Source: Sphingobium sp. CCH11-B1
GTDB lineage: Bacteria; Pseudomonadota; Alphaproteobacteria; Sphingomonadales; Sphingomonadaceae
NCBI RefSeq assembly: GCF_001556865.1
Contig: NZ_LSJY01000094.1
Coordinates: 1 to 46,039 of the forward strand
DNA length: 46,039 bases
Direction: 5' to 3'
The translations under genes and the position numbers were made by a program. Numbering within the stretch: position 1 is the stretch's first letter; the number at the start of each line of letters is the position of its first letter. The notes beneath the pieces are model-generated. The model made no database searches, was not told where the DNA came from, and saw nothing but the letters and a program-made list of their open reading frames with translations. Below are positions 16,973 to 25,250 of the stretch, piece by piece.

Positions 16973-17923
16973 TTACTCGCCAGTCACGTCGATGCGCGGC
17001 AGCCGCATTTCCAGCGCCGGGTAGAAGTGCGACACGCTACGCTGAAATTCATAGCGTGCCGCTGCCATAGCTGCAAAATGTGGAGGGATGGGCAAATCGC
17101 CCGCTTCCACCATATCGAGCCCGGACTCCGCTGCCCGGCGCAAGGTTTCGTCCAGCCAGTCGATCCAATCCCTGGTCTGACCGATCGCCCGGCTCCCGGT
17201 GGGGTCGAATGGGCCGTGGCCGGGAATGGCCGCCTTGTGCGGTAAAGCGGCCAGCACCGACAGGCTTTCGCGCCAACGCGCAAGGTCGGCCGTAGGCGTG
17301 CTCGGGGCACGATCAAGGAACAGCAGGTCGCCCGCTATCAGCGTGCCGGTCCGCTCGTCGAGCAGGGCAAGGTCCGCGCTGCTGTGTCCGGAAAGCGCCA
17401 GCAAGCGGAGCCGGCGGCCGCCGAACTCCTCGATTGCATTGTCGATGCCTATTCGCGGCAACACCACATCCGTACCCCGCATCCAGTCGCCCAGGAGCCG
17501 ATAGAGTGCATCGGAAAAGCCGCTTCCGTCCCGCTTCATGTCGGCAATCGTACCGGGCAGCGCGGCGACGATGGCCGGATCGAACGCGGCGATACCCATG
17601 CCGTGATCGGGATGAAGATGGGTCACATAGACCCTGACCACTGGCTGACGGGTCAGCGCCTCGGCCGCGGCCTTGAGTGCGCGCCCATAGCGGACGGAGG
17701 GGCCGGCATCGACCAGCACCGCACCCACCGGCGTGGCGATGATGGCAATGTTTGCAATCGCGCCGCCATTGGCGAACAGCATTGGCTCTTCCGCGCCGTG
17801 GATCATCCATAATCCTTCGCCAACAGCGATCGGTTTGATGACATAGCTATTTTCTGCTGCGGCACGGGCCATCGGCCAGAAGCCGATCAGGCTGGCCAGC
17901 GCGTGCCGGCGGTTCATCCTCAT
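16973..17923 (-). CDS. Quinoprotein relay metallo-beta-lactamase-fold hydrolase
   Basis: 316 residues. The N-terminus MRMNRRHALASLIGFW is an export signal with a twin-arginine-like RR. The metal-binding motif THLHPDHGMG (HxHxDH) near residue 110, a later His in ALSGHSSADLAL and a C-terminal PGHG place it in the metallo-beta-lactamase superfamily, in the SoxH-related branch found in PQQ catabolic clusters. The reaction is unknown; it may act on a thiol-bound intermediate held by the SoxYZ-like carrier, as SoxH-type proteins were first noticed near sulfur oxidation genes. Its start overlaps the stop of the SoxYZ-like gene (ATGA at 17920-17923), so the two are made together. It ends 5 bp from the convergent TonB receptor gene. 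Confidence 0.88.
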   Translation of the reverse strand: MRMNRRHALASLIGFWPMARAAAENSYVIKPIAVGEGLWMIHGAEEPMLFANGGAIANIAIIATPVGAVLVDAGPSVRYGRALKAAAEALTRQPVVRVYVTHLHPDHGMGIAAFDPAIVAALPGTIADMKRDGSGFSDALYRLLGDWMRGTDVVLPRIGIDNAIEEFGGRRLRLLALSGHSSADLALLDERTGTLIAGDLLFLDRAPSTPTADLARWRESLSVLAALPHKAAIPGHGPFDPTGSRAIGQTRDWIDWLDETLRRAAESGLDMVEAGDLPIPPHFAAMAAARYEFQRSVSHFYPALEMRLPRIDVTGE

Positions 17924-18738
17924 GGGATATCGCCGCCGGACGGGAACGGCGACTGGCGGGCGACGATGACCTTTGCAGAATAGACGCGGCCGTTGGTATC
18001 GCGCGCCGTGACGGCCAGCGACGCCCCGCCCTGCGCGCGCGGTATAACGGTGATTGCAGGGTCTTCCGCGACCGACGCCCAGATATCCATCTCGCCAAGC
18101 AGCTCGCCAAACGCATCGGCGATCGTCAGCCGGTCGATATGGTAGGTCGGGACATTAGCGACAAAGCCCGTGTCCATTGGGTGGCGGAAAGTCAGGCGCA
18201 GCCGGCTCACGCCGTCAGAGGCCGGCCAGGCCCCGCCCCTTATCTCGCCCAGATGCTCTGCCCAGTCCCCTTTCACGCGGCTCACCGGCGGAGCGGAGCA
18301 GCCGCCACCTGCGGCATCCACCCAGCCCCCGCTGACCAGCCACTCGCCACTTGAAAGTCGTACAGCTCCGCGAACCGGCGTCCGCTGATCCAGTTTGATC
18401 CGTGTCGCGACATAGGCATCGGCCCGGATAGGCCGATAATCGACGGCGAGAGGAATGGGATTGAGGTCAGCGAAGATCAGCATCCGCTCGACCCGACCCA
18501 GTCCCCGCGCATCCACCATCACGGGAAAACTGCGTTGATTTTCCGCGATCTGGGGAAAAAGGACACGCAGGCGCGGGTCGAACCGGACTGGATCTTCGCC
18601 AAACAAGGTTCGGGCATGGGCTTCCCACATCGGCGACTGAAGCGGGTCTGCCGGATAAGGCGCACCCGGCTGGGCTGAGGCGACCGAGCCGAACAGCGAC
18701 AGCAGGGCCGGAGCCGTCCATTTCAATAGGCGCTTCAT
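17920..18738 (-). CDS. Quinoprotein-associated SoxYZ-like carrier
   Basis: 272 residues with a signal peptide (about 1-22, SVASA). It is a fusion related to SoxY (about 40-165) and SoxZ (about 175-265). In SoxY the substrate is held on a Cys in a GGCG arm; here the corresponding spot is AAGGGCSAPP near residue 148, so the carrier Cys is kept but lies inside the protein at the SoxY-SoxZ junction instead of at the end. The family occurs with PQQ dehydrogenases, not with thiosulfate oxidation, and its cargo is unknown. First gene of a two-gene unit with the metallo-hydrolase; an operator-like site lies 47 bp upstream. Confidence 0.88.
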   Translation of the reverse strand: MKRLLKWTAPALLSLFGSVASAQPGAPYPADPLQSPMWEAHARTLFGEDPVRFDPRLRVLFPQIAENQRSFPVMVDARGLGRVERMLIFADLNPIPLAVDYRPIRADAYVATRIKLDQRTPVRGAVRLSSGEWLVSGGWVDAAGGGCSAPPVSRVKGDWAEHLGEIRGGAWPASDGVSRLRLTFRHPMDTGFVANVPTYHIDRLTIADAFGELLGEMDIWASVAEDPAITVIPRAQGGASLAVTARDTNGRVYSAKVIVARQSPFPSGGDIP

Positions 18739-18785
18739 GTCGCTCTCCCAAAGTCCATGATTACTTGGCCATCAGGATCGCTACC

Positions 18786-18800
18786 ATTGCACCTTGGGTC
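18786..18800 (-). promoter_or_regulatory. Candidate regulon operator in the SoxYZ-like / CxxxCW divergent region
   Basis: On the minus strand it reads GACCCAAGGTGCAAT, one base different from the site before the dehydrogenase gene. It lies 47 bp before the SoxYZ-like start and 18 bp before the CxxxCW start; the orientation points to the SoxYZ-like gene. Confidence 0.5.
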
Positions 18801-18818
18801 GAGAATGGAGAGGATGCG

Positions 18819-19358
18819 ATGAGGGCGATGGTCTGCGGGCTCCTGTTGATGACGTTGCCTGCTGCCCTTTATGCGCAGGAATCCGGCCTCTTCGATGAGG
18901 CGGGCTATCGCGCCGCGCAGTATCGCGGCCCGGTGCAGCGCGCGCCCGAAGGCGTGGGGCGGATCGCACCGGCCGCCGTCGCCGCCTTGCAGCCAGACAT
19001 CGATGCCGTCCTTATTGACGTGCTGCCGGCTGAGGGCGGCTACCGGCAGGACAATGGTCGTTGGCGCCTGGCGAGGGCGCACAGCAGTATCCCCGGCGCG
19101 CACTGGTTTCCCGAGGCCGGGCGGTCGGCACCTCCACCCGCCATATTGTCCGCTTTCCAGCGCAACGTCGCCCGCCTGTCGGGTGGCGACAAGTCCCGGA
19201 TGATCGTCACTTTCTGCCTTGCCGACTGCTGGATGAGCTGGAACGCGGCGCGTCGGCTGCGCGCGATGGGCTATCGCAATGTCTGGTGGCTGGCGGAAGG
19301 CAGCGACGGCTGGCTCGACCTGCGCCTGCCCTTGGCCCCGGTCGTTCCCGAACGCTGA
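18819..19358 (+). CDS. PQQ-catabolism-associated CxxxCW rhodanese-like protein
   Basis: 179 residues with a signal peptide (about 1-19, ALYAQ). The body has a rhodanese-like fold pattern (DAVLIDVLP, IPGAHWFP, MIVTFCLADCWMSWNAARRL, NVWWLAEGSDGW). In place of a plain rhodanese active-site loop it carries two cysteines followed by Trp (CLADCW near residue 137), the mark of the protein family found with PQQ-dependent catabolism. It may exchange sulfur or disulfides with the SoxYZ-like carrier, whose gene is divergent next door; this is inference. The start at 18819 follows GGAGAGG by 5 bases; the frame is open to 18765 without a signal start. Confidence 0.88.
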   Translation: MRAMVCGLLLMTLPAALYAQESGLFDEAGYRAAQYRGPVQRAPEGVGRIAPAAVAALQPDIDAVLIDVLPAEGGYRQDNGRWRLARAHSSIPGAHWFPEAGRSAPPPAILSAFQRNVARLSGGDKSRMIVTFCLADCWMSWNAARRLRAMGYRNVWWLAEGSDGWLDLRLPLAPVVPER

Positions 19359-19375
19359 TTGGACCAAAGGTCAAT
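19358..19375 (+). promoter_or_regulatory. Best-scoring candidate regulon operator, before pseudoazurin
   Basis: Reads ATTGGACCAAAGGTCAAT: GACC and GGTC around AAA, flanked by ATTG and AAT. It follows the CxxxCW stop directly and lies 63 bp before the pseudoazurin start. A further short palindrome GACCATGGTC lies at 19388-19397. Confidence 0.55.
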
Positions 19376-19438
19376 TGCCCGAACAGGGACCATGGTCAAA
19401 GTGCGGGGCAATCGAAAACGGCCTATGGGAGAGACCAG

Positions 19439-19882
19439 ATGCGACATCCTATCCTGATGGCGGGCGCAGCACTGCTGGTTGCCGCAGCGGCAATGCCCGC
19501 GCAAGCGAAGGAAATCGTGGTTCACATGAAGAATCAGGGAGCCGAAGGCGCCATGGTGTTTGAGCCATCTTTCGTGAAGGCCTCGCCTGGCGATGTCATC
19601 CGTTTCCAGCCCACCGACCCGAGCCACAATGCGGAAACGATACCCAATATGCTCCCGGCCGGCGCATCACCGATGAAAGGAATGATGAACAAGGAGGTGT
19701 CGCTGACAGTCACGAAGGCTGGCCTGTACGGCATCAAGTGCATGCCGCATTATTCAATGGGTATGGTGGCATTGATCCAAGTCGGAAAGGCGGGTGTCGC
19801 TGACATCGCCGCTGCTCGCGCAATCAAGCTGCCACCGTTCGCCGCCAAGCGGATGACGGCTCTTCTGAACAAGGTTAAGTGA
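19439..19882 (+). CDS. Pseudoazurin, periplasmic type I copper protein
   Basis: 147 residues with a signal peptide (about 1-23, AQA-K). The cupredoxin domain shows the four copper ligands: His in DPSHNAE (about 63), then Cys, His and Met in KCMPHYSMGM (about 101-109). A basic/alanine-rich C-terminal helix (FAAKRMTALLNKVK) is typical of pseudoazurins. It is a soluble one-electron carrier. Pseudoazurin is best known as donor to nitrite or nitrous oxide reductases, but no denitrification reductase is coded here. Its operator site and neighbours suggest it carries electrons from the quinoprotein system, perhaps to the cbb3 oxidase coded convergently. Ribosome site GGGAGAG. The open frame extends far upstream, but only this start gives a signal peptide. 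Confidence 0.93.
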   Translation: MRHPILMAGAALLVAAAAMPAQAKEIVVHMKNQGAEGAMVFEPSFVKASPGDVIRFQPTDPSHNAETIPNMLPAGASPMKGMMNKEVSLTVTKAGLYGIKCMPHYSMGMVALIQVGKAGVADIAAARAIKLPPFAAKRMTALLNKVK

Positions 19883-19942
19883 TCGCGTCGCGGTCCGAAC
19901 ATGTTCACTTGAGCGAATGTCGGTTCGTGGGCGGGTTCGGAA

Positions 19943-20089
19943 TCAATCCTCCTCGCCATCGGTCAGAATCCGCATCGCCGCGCCGTCCAGATCGTCATAT
20001 TGACCGCCGCGCAGCGCCATAAAGAAAGCACCCAGCGCCACCAGTCCGCACAGCAGGGCCAGCGGGATGAGGAGAGCTAGGCCGGTCAT
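19943..20089 (-). CDS. ccoS: cbb3 oxidase maturation protein CcoS
   Basis: A 48-residue membrane protein, read from the reverse strand: MTGLALLIPLALLCGLVALG begins a single transmembrane helix, followed by a cytoplasmic tail rich in Asp/Glu (QYDDLDGAAMRILTDGEED, key part YDDLDG). This is the pattern of CcoS/FixS, which is needed for inserting cofactors into cytochrome cbb3 oxidase. Its ATG overlaps the stop of ccoI (ATGA at 20086-20089), and it is the last gene of the long minus-strand cco operon. The end converges on pseudoazurin with a 60-bp gap. Confidence 0.92.
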   Translation of the reverse strand: MTGLALLIPLALLCGLVALGAFFMALRGGQYDDLDGAAMRILTDGEED

Positions 20090-22221
20090 TTCGCGCTGTC
20101 GTTGAGACGGAGGGCATTGGCGACCACGACCAGCGAGGACAAAGACATGGCTGCCGCCGCCACCAGCGGTGTCACCTTGCCCACGATCGCGAGCGGCACT
20201 GCCACTATATTGTAGCCGATGGCGAGCGCGAAATTCTGCTTCACCACCCGCACGGTGCGCCGCGCGGCGCGCAGCGCAATCGCAACCGGCGCCAGCCGGT
20301 CGCCCAAAAAGACGATATCGGCGGTAAGCTGGCTGGCATCGCTTGCCGATGCGGGTGCCATGCTGGCGTGCCCGGCGGCAAGCGCAGGGCCGTCGTTGAG
20401 CCCGTCGCCGACCATCAGCACCTTCTGGCCCTGTGCCTCCAGCCTCTCGAGAAGCGCCAACTTGCCCTCAGGCCGAAGCCGGCCGATCGCCGTCGTCGCG
20501 GTCGCGCGCGCAATCTCCTCCAACGCCTCGGGCCGGTCGCCGCTGGCGATCAGCGTCCGAAGGCCAGCAGCACGCAGCACGGCCAGCGTCTCGACCGCAT
20601 CGGGCCGCAACGCATCTGTGAAGGGGAGCAGATGCACGCCCGTGCCGCGGCGATATTCGCTCGCCAGCTCGAGCAGGGTGATGAGGCTGCGCGGCCGGGC
20701 GAGCGATACCGGCACGCCGTGATGGTCAGCAAACAGTCCCTCACCCGGCACCTCGCGGATCGCGTCGAGCGCAGCGGGACATACCCCTTGCGCCTCCAGC
20801 GCCTGCCGCAGCGCGATGCTCAGCGGGTGGCGGCTGGCCTGCGCCAGCGCGAGGAGGATGGAGCGATCCTGCACGTCGAGCCGGTCGAGATGACGCGGAA
20901 GGGGGCGGCCGAGGGTCAGCGTGCCGGTCTTGTCGAAAACAGCCTCGGTCGTTTCGGCCAGCCGCTCCAGCGCGGAGCCGTCCTTCACCAGGACGCCCTG
21001 CCGCATCAGCGCGCTGCAAGTCACGATCTGAGCGGCCGGGACGGCGAGCCCCAGCGCGCAGGGGCAGGTGATGAGCAGCACCGCAACCGCGATCAGCAGC
21101 GCTTGGTGCACGCCCGCGCCAGCGATCATCCAGCCGGTGAAGGACAGGGCGGCGAGCAGGTGGACGCAAGGCGCATACCAGCGTGCGGCCCGATCGGCGA
21201 GGCGGACATAGCGCGACTTGCCCTGTGCCGCCTCCTCCATCATCCTGGCTATGTCGGCGATGACCGTGTCGGCACCCGCCGCCGTCACCTCGACCGTCAA
21301 GGGATCGGCGACGTTCAGTGCTCCGGCCTGCACAATATCGCCGGCGCTGACGCGAACGGGCGTGCTTTCTCCAGTCAGGAACGAAATGTCCAGCCTGGTA
21401 TCACCTGACAGGACGCGCCCGTCCGCCGCCAGCCGCTCTCCCGCCGCGACCAACATACGCATCCCCGGACGAAGCGCTTCGGCTTTCGTCCAGCGGCTTT
21501 GCCCCGCCCCATCCATCACCAGCGCGCCCGGCGCGGTCTGCTTGAGCAGTGCCGCAACGCCAGCGCGCGCGCGACCACGCATCATGCTGTCGAGGCAGCG
21601 CCCCGCCAGCAGGAAGAAAAGCAACATCACCGCCCCGTCAAACCAGGCATGGGCACCGCTTGTCGCGGTCTCGTAAAGGCTCATCCCTGTCGTTAGCAGC
21701 ACGCCGATACTGATCGGGACGTCCATATTGGTACGTCCGTGCCGCAGCGCCGCCCAAGCGGAACGGAAGAAAGGCAGGCCGGCATAGGCGACGGTCGGCA
21801 GCGCGATCAGCGCGGAGAGCCAGTGGAACATCTGCCGAGTGGCACCCTCCGCGCCCGACCAGACCGAAACCGACAGCAGCATGATGTTCATGGCGGCGAA
21901 GCCGGCGACAGCAAGAGCGCGCAGGAGCGTCCGGTTCTCCGCCGCGGAGACATCAACGCCCGGGTCGGCCAGCGGCTCCGCCTCGAAGCCAAGCGAAGCC
22001 AGCGCCGCCTTGAGCTCTGGCGGGCTCAGCGCTGGATCATGGCGGATCGCGACACGCCTGGCACCCATGTTGACGCGGGCGGATTGGATGCCAGTCACCT
22101 TCGGCAAGCCATTCTCTATTTTCGCGATGCAACCCGCGCAGTGGATACCGGGAACGGCGAGCAGGCTTTCGCATGTTTCGGCCTGCGGAGCCGGTTCTGG
22201 GAGGAGCGCTCGCGTCGCCAT
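20086..22221 (-). CDS. ccoI: Copper-transporting P-type ATPase CcoI (FixI)
   Basis: 711 residues. N-terminal heavy-metal domain with CAGC at 28-31, several membrane segments, phosphatase motif TGES near 283, the copper channel motif CPC at 386-388, the phosphorylated Asp430 in DKTGT and the hinge GDGLNDGPALA near 605. It supplies copper for the cbb3 oxidase by export into the periplasm or membrane. It follows ccoH with a 1-base stop/start overlap (TGATG) and is followed by ccoS with an ATGA overlap, so expression is tied to assembly. Length and motifs are normal; there is no sign of damage. Confidence 0.96.
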   Translation of the reverse strand: MATRALLPEPAPQAETCESLLAVPGIHCAGCIAKIENGLPKVTGIQSARVNMGARRVAIRHDPALSPPELKAALASLGFEAEPLADPGVDVSAAENRTLLRALAVAGFAAMNIMLLSVSVWSGAEGATRQMFHWLSALIALPTVAYAGLPFFRSAWAALRHGRTNMDVPISIGVLLTTGMSLYETATSGAHAWFDGAVMLLFFLLAGRCLDSMMRGRARAGVAALLKQTAPGALVMDGAGQSRWTKAEALRPGMRMLVAAGERLAADGRVLSGDTRLDISFLTGESTPVRVSAGDIVQAGALNVADPLTVEVTAAGADTVIADIARMMEEAAQGKSRYVRLADRAARWYAPCVHLLAALSFTGWMIAGAGVHQALLIAVAVLLITCPCALGLAVPAAQIVTCSALMRQGVLVKDGSALERLAETTEAVFDKTGTLTLGRPLPRHLDRLDVQDRSILLALAQASRHPLSIALRQALEAQGVCPAALDAIREVPGEGLFADHHGVPVSLARPRSLITLLELASEYRRGTGVHLLPFTDALRPDAVETLAVLRAAGLRTLIASGDRPEALEEIARATATTAIGRLRPEGKLALLERLEAQGQKVLMVGDGLNDGPALAAGHASMAPASASDASQLTADIVFLGDRLAPVAIALRAARRTVRVVKQNFALAIGYNIVAVPLAIVGKVTPLVAAAAMSLSSLVVVANALRLNDSAK

Positions 22222-22697
22222 CAGTCGATCTCCCGCAGCAGATGCTGCTCGCTGCCGCCGTGCCGGACATCGAGGCGAACACGCCAGCGGCCGGCCGGCA
22301 AGCCAGTCACGCTGACATAGCGGCCCGGAGCGGTCTCATGGAAAGCGAGCGGAATATCGGCGGCCCGACCCAGCGGATGCTGCGCGACTGCCCCTACCGT
22401 CCCGCCCCCAACCGGCGCCCCGGCATAGTCGCCCAGCGTCAGCACGACATGACGCGCGCCATCGGTCACTACGTCGTCCTTCCAGCGAAGCCCGTCCTGC
22501 GCCCGGGCAGCGGCCAGCCAGCCATTGAAGCGCTGGCTCGCGACGTAGCTGTTCTCCACCACCGTGCCGCCGAAAGAACGTACCGCAATGGTGGCCATCA
22601 GCACATTGACCGCAATCACCACCGCGAAGAAGGCGACCAGGATCCCGGCTATGTGCCAGCCGGTGAAGCGGGGGGCGGGAAGGTTGCTGGACATCAT
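22221..22697 (-). CDS. ccoH: cbb3 oxidase assembly protein CcoH (FixH)
   Basis: 158 residues. One N-terminal transmembrane helix (about 13-35, HIAGILVAFFAVVIAVNVLM) and a periplasmic domain containing the family motif VVENSYVASQRFN and a C-terminal LPAGRWRVRLDV. FixH/CcoH proteins act in assembly and stability of the cbb3 oxidase together with the copper pump CcoI. The start overlaps the stop of ccoG (ATGA), and two tandem ATGs (22697, 22694) are possible. Ribosome site not distinct, consistent with coupled translation. Confidence 0.93.
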   Translation of the reverse strand: MMSSNLPAPRFTGWHIAGILVAFFAVVIAVNVLMATIAVRSFGGTVVENSYVASQRFNGWLAAARAQDGLRWKDDVVTDGARHVVLTLGDYAGAPVGGGTVGAVAQHPLGRAADIPLAFHETAPGRYVSVTGLPAGRWRVRLDVRHGGSEQHLLREID

Positions 22698-24130
22698 TGA
22701 GGCCTTTCGAAACGGGCGGGCTCGCTGTCGCCGCCGCCTTCGCGGTCAGTGGCGCGCACGGCGAAGCGGAAGTCCTGACGCTGCGGTCCGGCGCCGGGCA
22801 GGGCGACGAACAGGCGCACCCTGGCGACGCTGTCGGCGGGCACGGTCGTGACTATCGCCGGCAGGGCCTGTTCGCGTGTCATGCCGTCGGTCCAGAGGCG
22901 CGCGCCCGATAAGCCCTCGACCGTCACCGCCATGGGGCGGGGCCGCGCCTCCATATTTCGCAGCTTCACCGTATAGGCGTTGCGAACCATGCCGTCAGAC
23001 AGGCGTACCGCGATCGGATTGCGGTCCTGCTGCACACTGATGTCGATGCGGGCGCGGGCACCGAGCGCGAACAGCATCGCTATCCCGATCCCGCACCAGA
23101 GCGTCAGATAGGCGATGGTGCGGGGGCGCAGCAGTGTCTTCAACACCGGCCGGGGCGCACGCCCTTTCCTCTCCGCCTCCGCATCCTCCTCGGTGCAATA
23201 GTCGATCAGGCCGCGCGGCCGCCCGACCTGCGCCATCACCTTGTCGCAGGCGTCGATGCAGAGGGCGCAGGTGATGCAGCCGATCTGCGGCCCTTCGCGG
23301 ATGTCGATGCCGGTCGGGCACACCGCGACGCACTGGTTGCAGTCGATGCAGTCGCCATAGTCGCCCGGATGCGCCTCCGCCTTCTTCAGGCTGCCGCGCT
23401 GCTCGCCGCGCCAGTCCTTGTAGGTTACGACCAACGACTTCTCGTCCAGCATAGCGGTCTGGATGCGCGGCCAGGGGCACATGTAGATGCACACCTGCTC
23501 GCGCATGAAACCGCCCAATATGAAGGTCGTGGCGGTGAGTACGCCAACGGTCGCATAGGCGGCGGGTGCAGCGGTGCCGGTCCAGAATTGCTGCTGGAGC
23601 GTCGGCGCATCGGCGAAATAGAAGATCCAGGCCCCGCCCGTCAGGAACGCGATGACAAGCCAGACGCTCCATTTGGCCAGGCGTTTCGCCAACTTTGCGA
23701 CGGTCCAGCGTGCCTTCGCCAGCCGGATCTGCGCGTTGCGGTCGCCGTCGATGAACCGTTCGACATGCTGGTACAGGTCGGTCCACACTGTCTGCGGGCA
23801 GGCATAGCCGCACCAGGCTCGTCCGACCGCCGACGTAACGAGGAACAGCCCCACTCCCGCCATGATGAGCAGGCCCGCGACATAATAGAATTCCTGGGGC
23901 CAGATCTCGATCGCGAACATGTAGAAGCGCCGGTGGGCAAGGTCGACCAGTACAGCCTGGTCGGGCGCATAGGCTCCTCGGTCCCAACGCAGCCACGGCG
24001 TAATCCAGTAGATGGCAAGCGTCACCGCCATCGCCGCCCATTTGAGGCGGCGATAAAAGCCGTCGACCGCCTTGGGATAGACGCCCTTGCGCTTTTCATA
24101 GAGCGCGGCGGAGCCGGCGGGCATCAACAT
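22694..24130 (-). CDS. ccoG: Membrane iron-sulfur protein CcoG (FixG/RdxA)
   Basis: 478 residues. Five predicted membrane helices, with WCGYACPQTVW and CIYMCPW motifs in the membrane part, then a ferredoxin-like domain with two cysteine sets for 4Fe-4S clusters (CIDCNQCVAVCP and CITCALCIDACDK, about 255-300), and a C-terminal immunoglobulin-like domain (about 365-475). CcoG reduces or handles copper during cbb3 oxidase assembly. It lies 30 bp after ccoP and overlaps ccoH by 4 bases. Start at 24130; a second Met two codons on (24124) is possible. Confidence 0.95.
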   Translation of the reverse strand: MLMPAGSAALYEKRKGVYPKAVDGFYRRLKWAAMAVTLAIYWITPWLRWDRGAYAPDQAVLVDLAHRRFYMFAIEIWPQEFYYVAGLLIMAGVGLFLVTSAVGRAWCGYACPQTVWTDLYQHVERFIDGDRNAQIRLAKARWTVAKLAKRLAKWSVWLVIAFLTGGAWIFYFADAPTLQQQFWTGTAAPAAYATVGVLTATTFILGGFMREQVCIYMCPWPRIQTAMLDEKSLVVTYKDWRGEQRGSLKKAEAHPGDYGDCIDCNQCVAVCPTGIDIREGPQIGCITCALCIDACDKVMAQVGRPRGLIDYCTEEDAEAERKGRAPRPVLKTLLRPRTIAYLTLWCGIGIAMLFALGARARIDISVQQDRNPIAVRLSDGMVRNAYTVKLRNMEARPRPMAVTVEGLSGARLWTDGMTREQALPAIVTTVPADSVARVRLFVALPGAGPQRQDFRFAVRATDREGGGDSEPARFERPQ

Positions 24131-24160
24131 GACGCTTACCGCCTCAGCAGCCGTTGAGGT

Positions 24161-25081
24161 TTATTTCCCCGCATCGCCCGCCCCTTCAACAGCCGCCACG
24201 ACTGGCAGCGTTTCGCCGCCCCCCAGGCTATGGACATAGGCGGCAAGCATACGCACTGTCGCCTTGTCGAGCTTGTCGCCCCAGCGGGGCATCACGCCCT
24301 GGCGGCTGGTCCAAACGGTCTCCCGGATCGTCTCGGTGTCGCCACCATAGAGCCAGATGCCGTCGGTCAGGTTGGGCGCGCCCAGCGCGCGATCGCCGTG
24401 TCCGGCGGGCCCGTGACAGACGGCGCAATTGTCGGCGAACAGCTTGGCGCCGAGCCGCGCCGCCGCGCCCGGCCGATCCTGCCCGCTGATCATGCGGACA
24501 TAGGCAACGACATCGTCCACCTGCGCCGGGGTCAGCAACTGGTCCCGGCCGAAAGCGGGCATCTGGGACATGCGGGTAGCCGCATGATCGGGATTGCGGA
24601 CACCGTCGAAGATCGTCTTCTCGATCGTCGCGAGATCGCCACCCCACAGCCAGTCGTCGTCATTGAGGTTGGGATAGCCCTTCGACCCCGCCGCGCCCGA
24701 CCCATGGCATTGCACACAATGCACCCGGAACGCGGCACGCCCACCCTCGACCGCCGCCTGCATCAGGTGGGGCTTGCCGGGCAGCGCCTCGATCGGCGTT
24801 TCGGCGATGGCCTTGCGGATGGGGGCCACCTGCGCCTCCCGCTCTGCCAGCTCATTGTCCAGCGCGTGCCGGCTCGACCAGCCGAGCAAGCCCTGCGTGG
24901 CAGTGTGGATCATCGGCCAGGCGGGATAGGCGATGGTGTAGGCGATCGCGAAGAGGATGGTAGCGTAGAAGGTCCACAGCCACCAGCGGGGCAGCGGCGT
25001 GTCCAGCTCCTGGATGCCGTCCCATTCATGCCCCTTAAGCTCCGTGCCCGTGGCTGCGTCGATAGGTTTTTCGTCAGCCAT
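24161..25081 (-). CDS. ccoP: cbb3 oxidase diheme subunit CcoP
   Basis: 306 residues. N-terminal cytoplasmic stretch with HEWDGIQELDTPLPRWW, the hallmark of CcoP, a transmembrane helix (about 33-55), then two cytochrome c domains with heme sites CVQCH (about 122-126) and CAVCH (about 222-226) and axial Met candidates in QMPAFG and VMPRWG. It takes electrons from periplasmic carriers such as cytochromes or pseudoazurin into the oxidase. Its start lies inside the end of ccoQ (8-base overlap). Confidence 0.97.
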   Translation of the reverse strand: MADEKPIDAATGTELKGHEWDGIQELDTPLPRWWLWTFYATILFAIAYTIAYPAWPMIHTATQGLLGWSSRHALDNELAEREAQVAPIRKAIAETPIEALPGKPHLMQAAVEGGRAAFRVHCVQCHGSGAAGSKGYPNLNDDDWLWGGDLATIEKTIFDGVRNPDHAATRMSQMPAFGRDQLLTPAQVDDVVAYVRMISGQDRPGAAARLGAKLFADNCAVCHGPAGHGDRALGAPNLTDGIWLYGGDTETIRETVWTSRQGVMPRWGDKLDKATVRMLAAYVHSLGGGETLPVVAAVEGAGDAGK

Positions 25082-25250
25082 GATCGGCCTCCGTCTCTTC
25101 GCTATTCCTGAAGATCATCCTCGCGGCGGCGCGGCTGCGCGCGCCGCGTCGGGGCAGGAAATGCCACCCCACCAGCACGAGGTAGCTCGCCCCCATGAAG
25201 ACGAGCCCCCAGCTATCGGCGAAATGCCGCAGCGTGTCATAGCTGCTCAT
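25074..25250 (-). CDS. ccoQ: cbb3 oxidase small subunit CcoQ
   Basis: A 58-residue protein read from the reverse strand, starting [20 protein letters not shown]. It has one transmembrane helix followed by a basic cytoplasmic tail ([19 protein letters not shown], key basic stretch), the usual plan of CcoQ/FixQ, which stabilises the oxidase. Its ATG overlaps the ccoO stop (ATGA) and its last codons overlap the ccoP start by 8 bases. It is exactly where ccoQ is expected in a ccoNOQP operon. Confidence 0.93.
   Translation of the reverse strand: MSSYDTLRHFADSWGLVFMGASYLVLVGWHFLPRRGARSRAAARMIFRNSEETEADHG

Noticed and set aside
19388..19397. Palindrome GACCATGGTC as an eighth regulon operator
   Set aside because: The arms match, but the spacing is shorter (2 bp) and the AAT end is missing, so it was not counted with the seven sites.
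20368..21408. A 346-codon plus-strand frame across ccoI
   Set aside because: Shadow of the copper ATPase, whose CPC, DKTGT and GDGLND motifs are on the minus strand.
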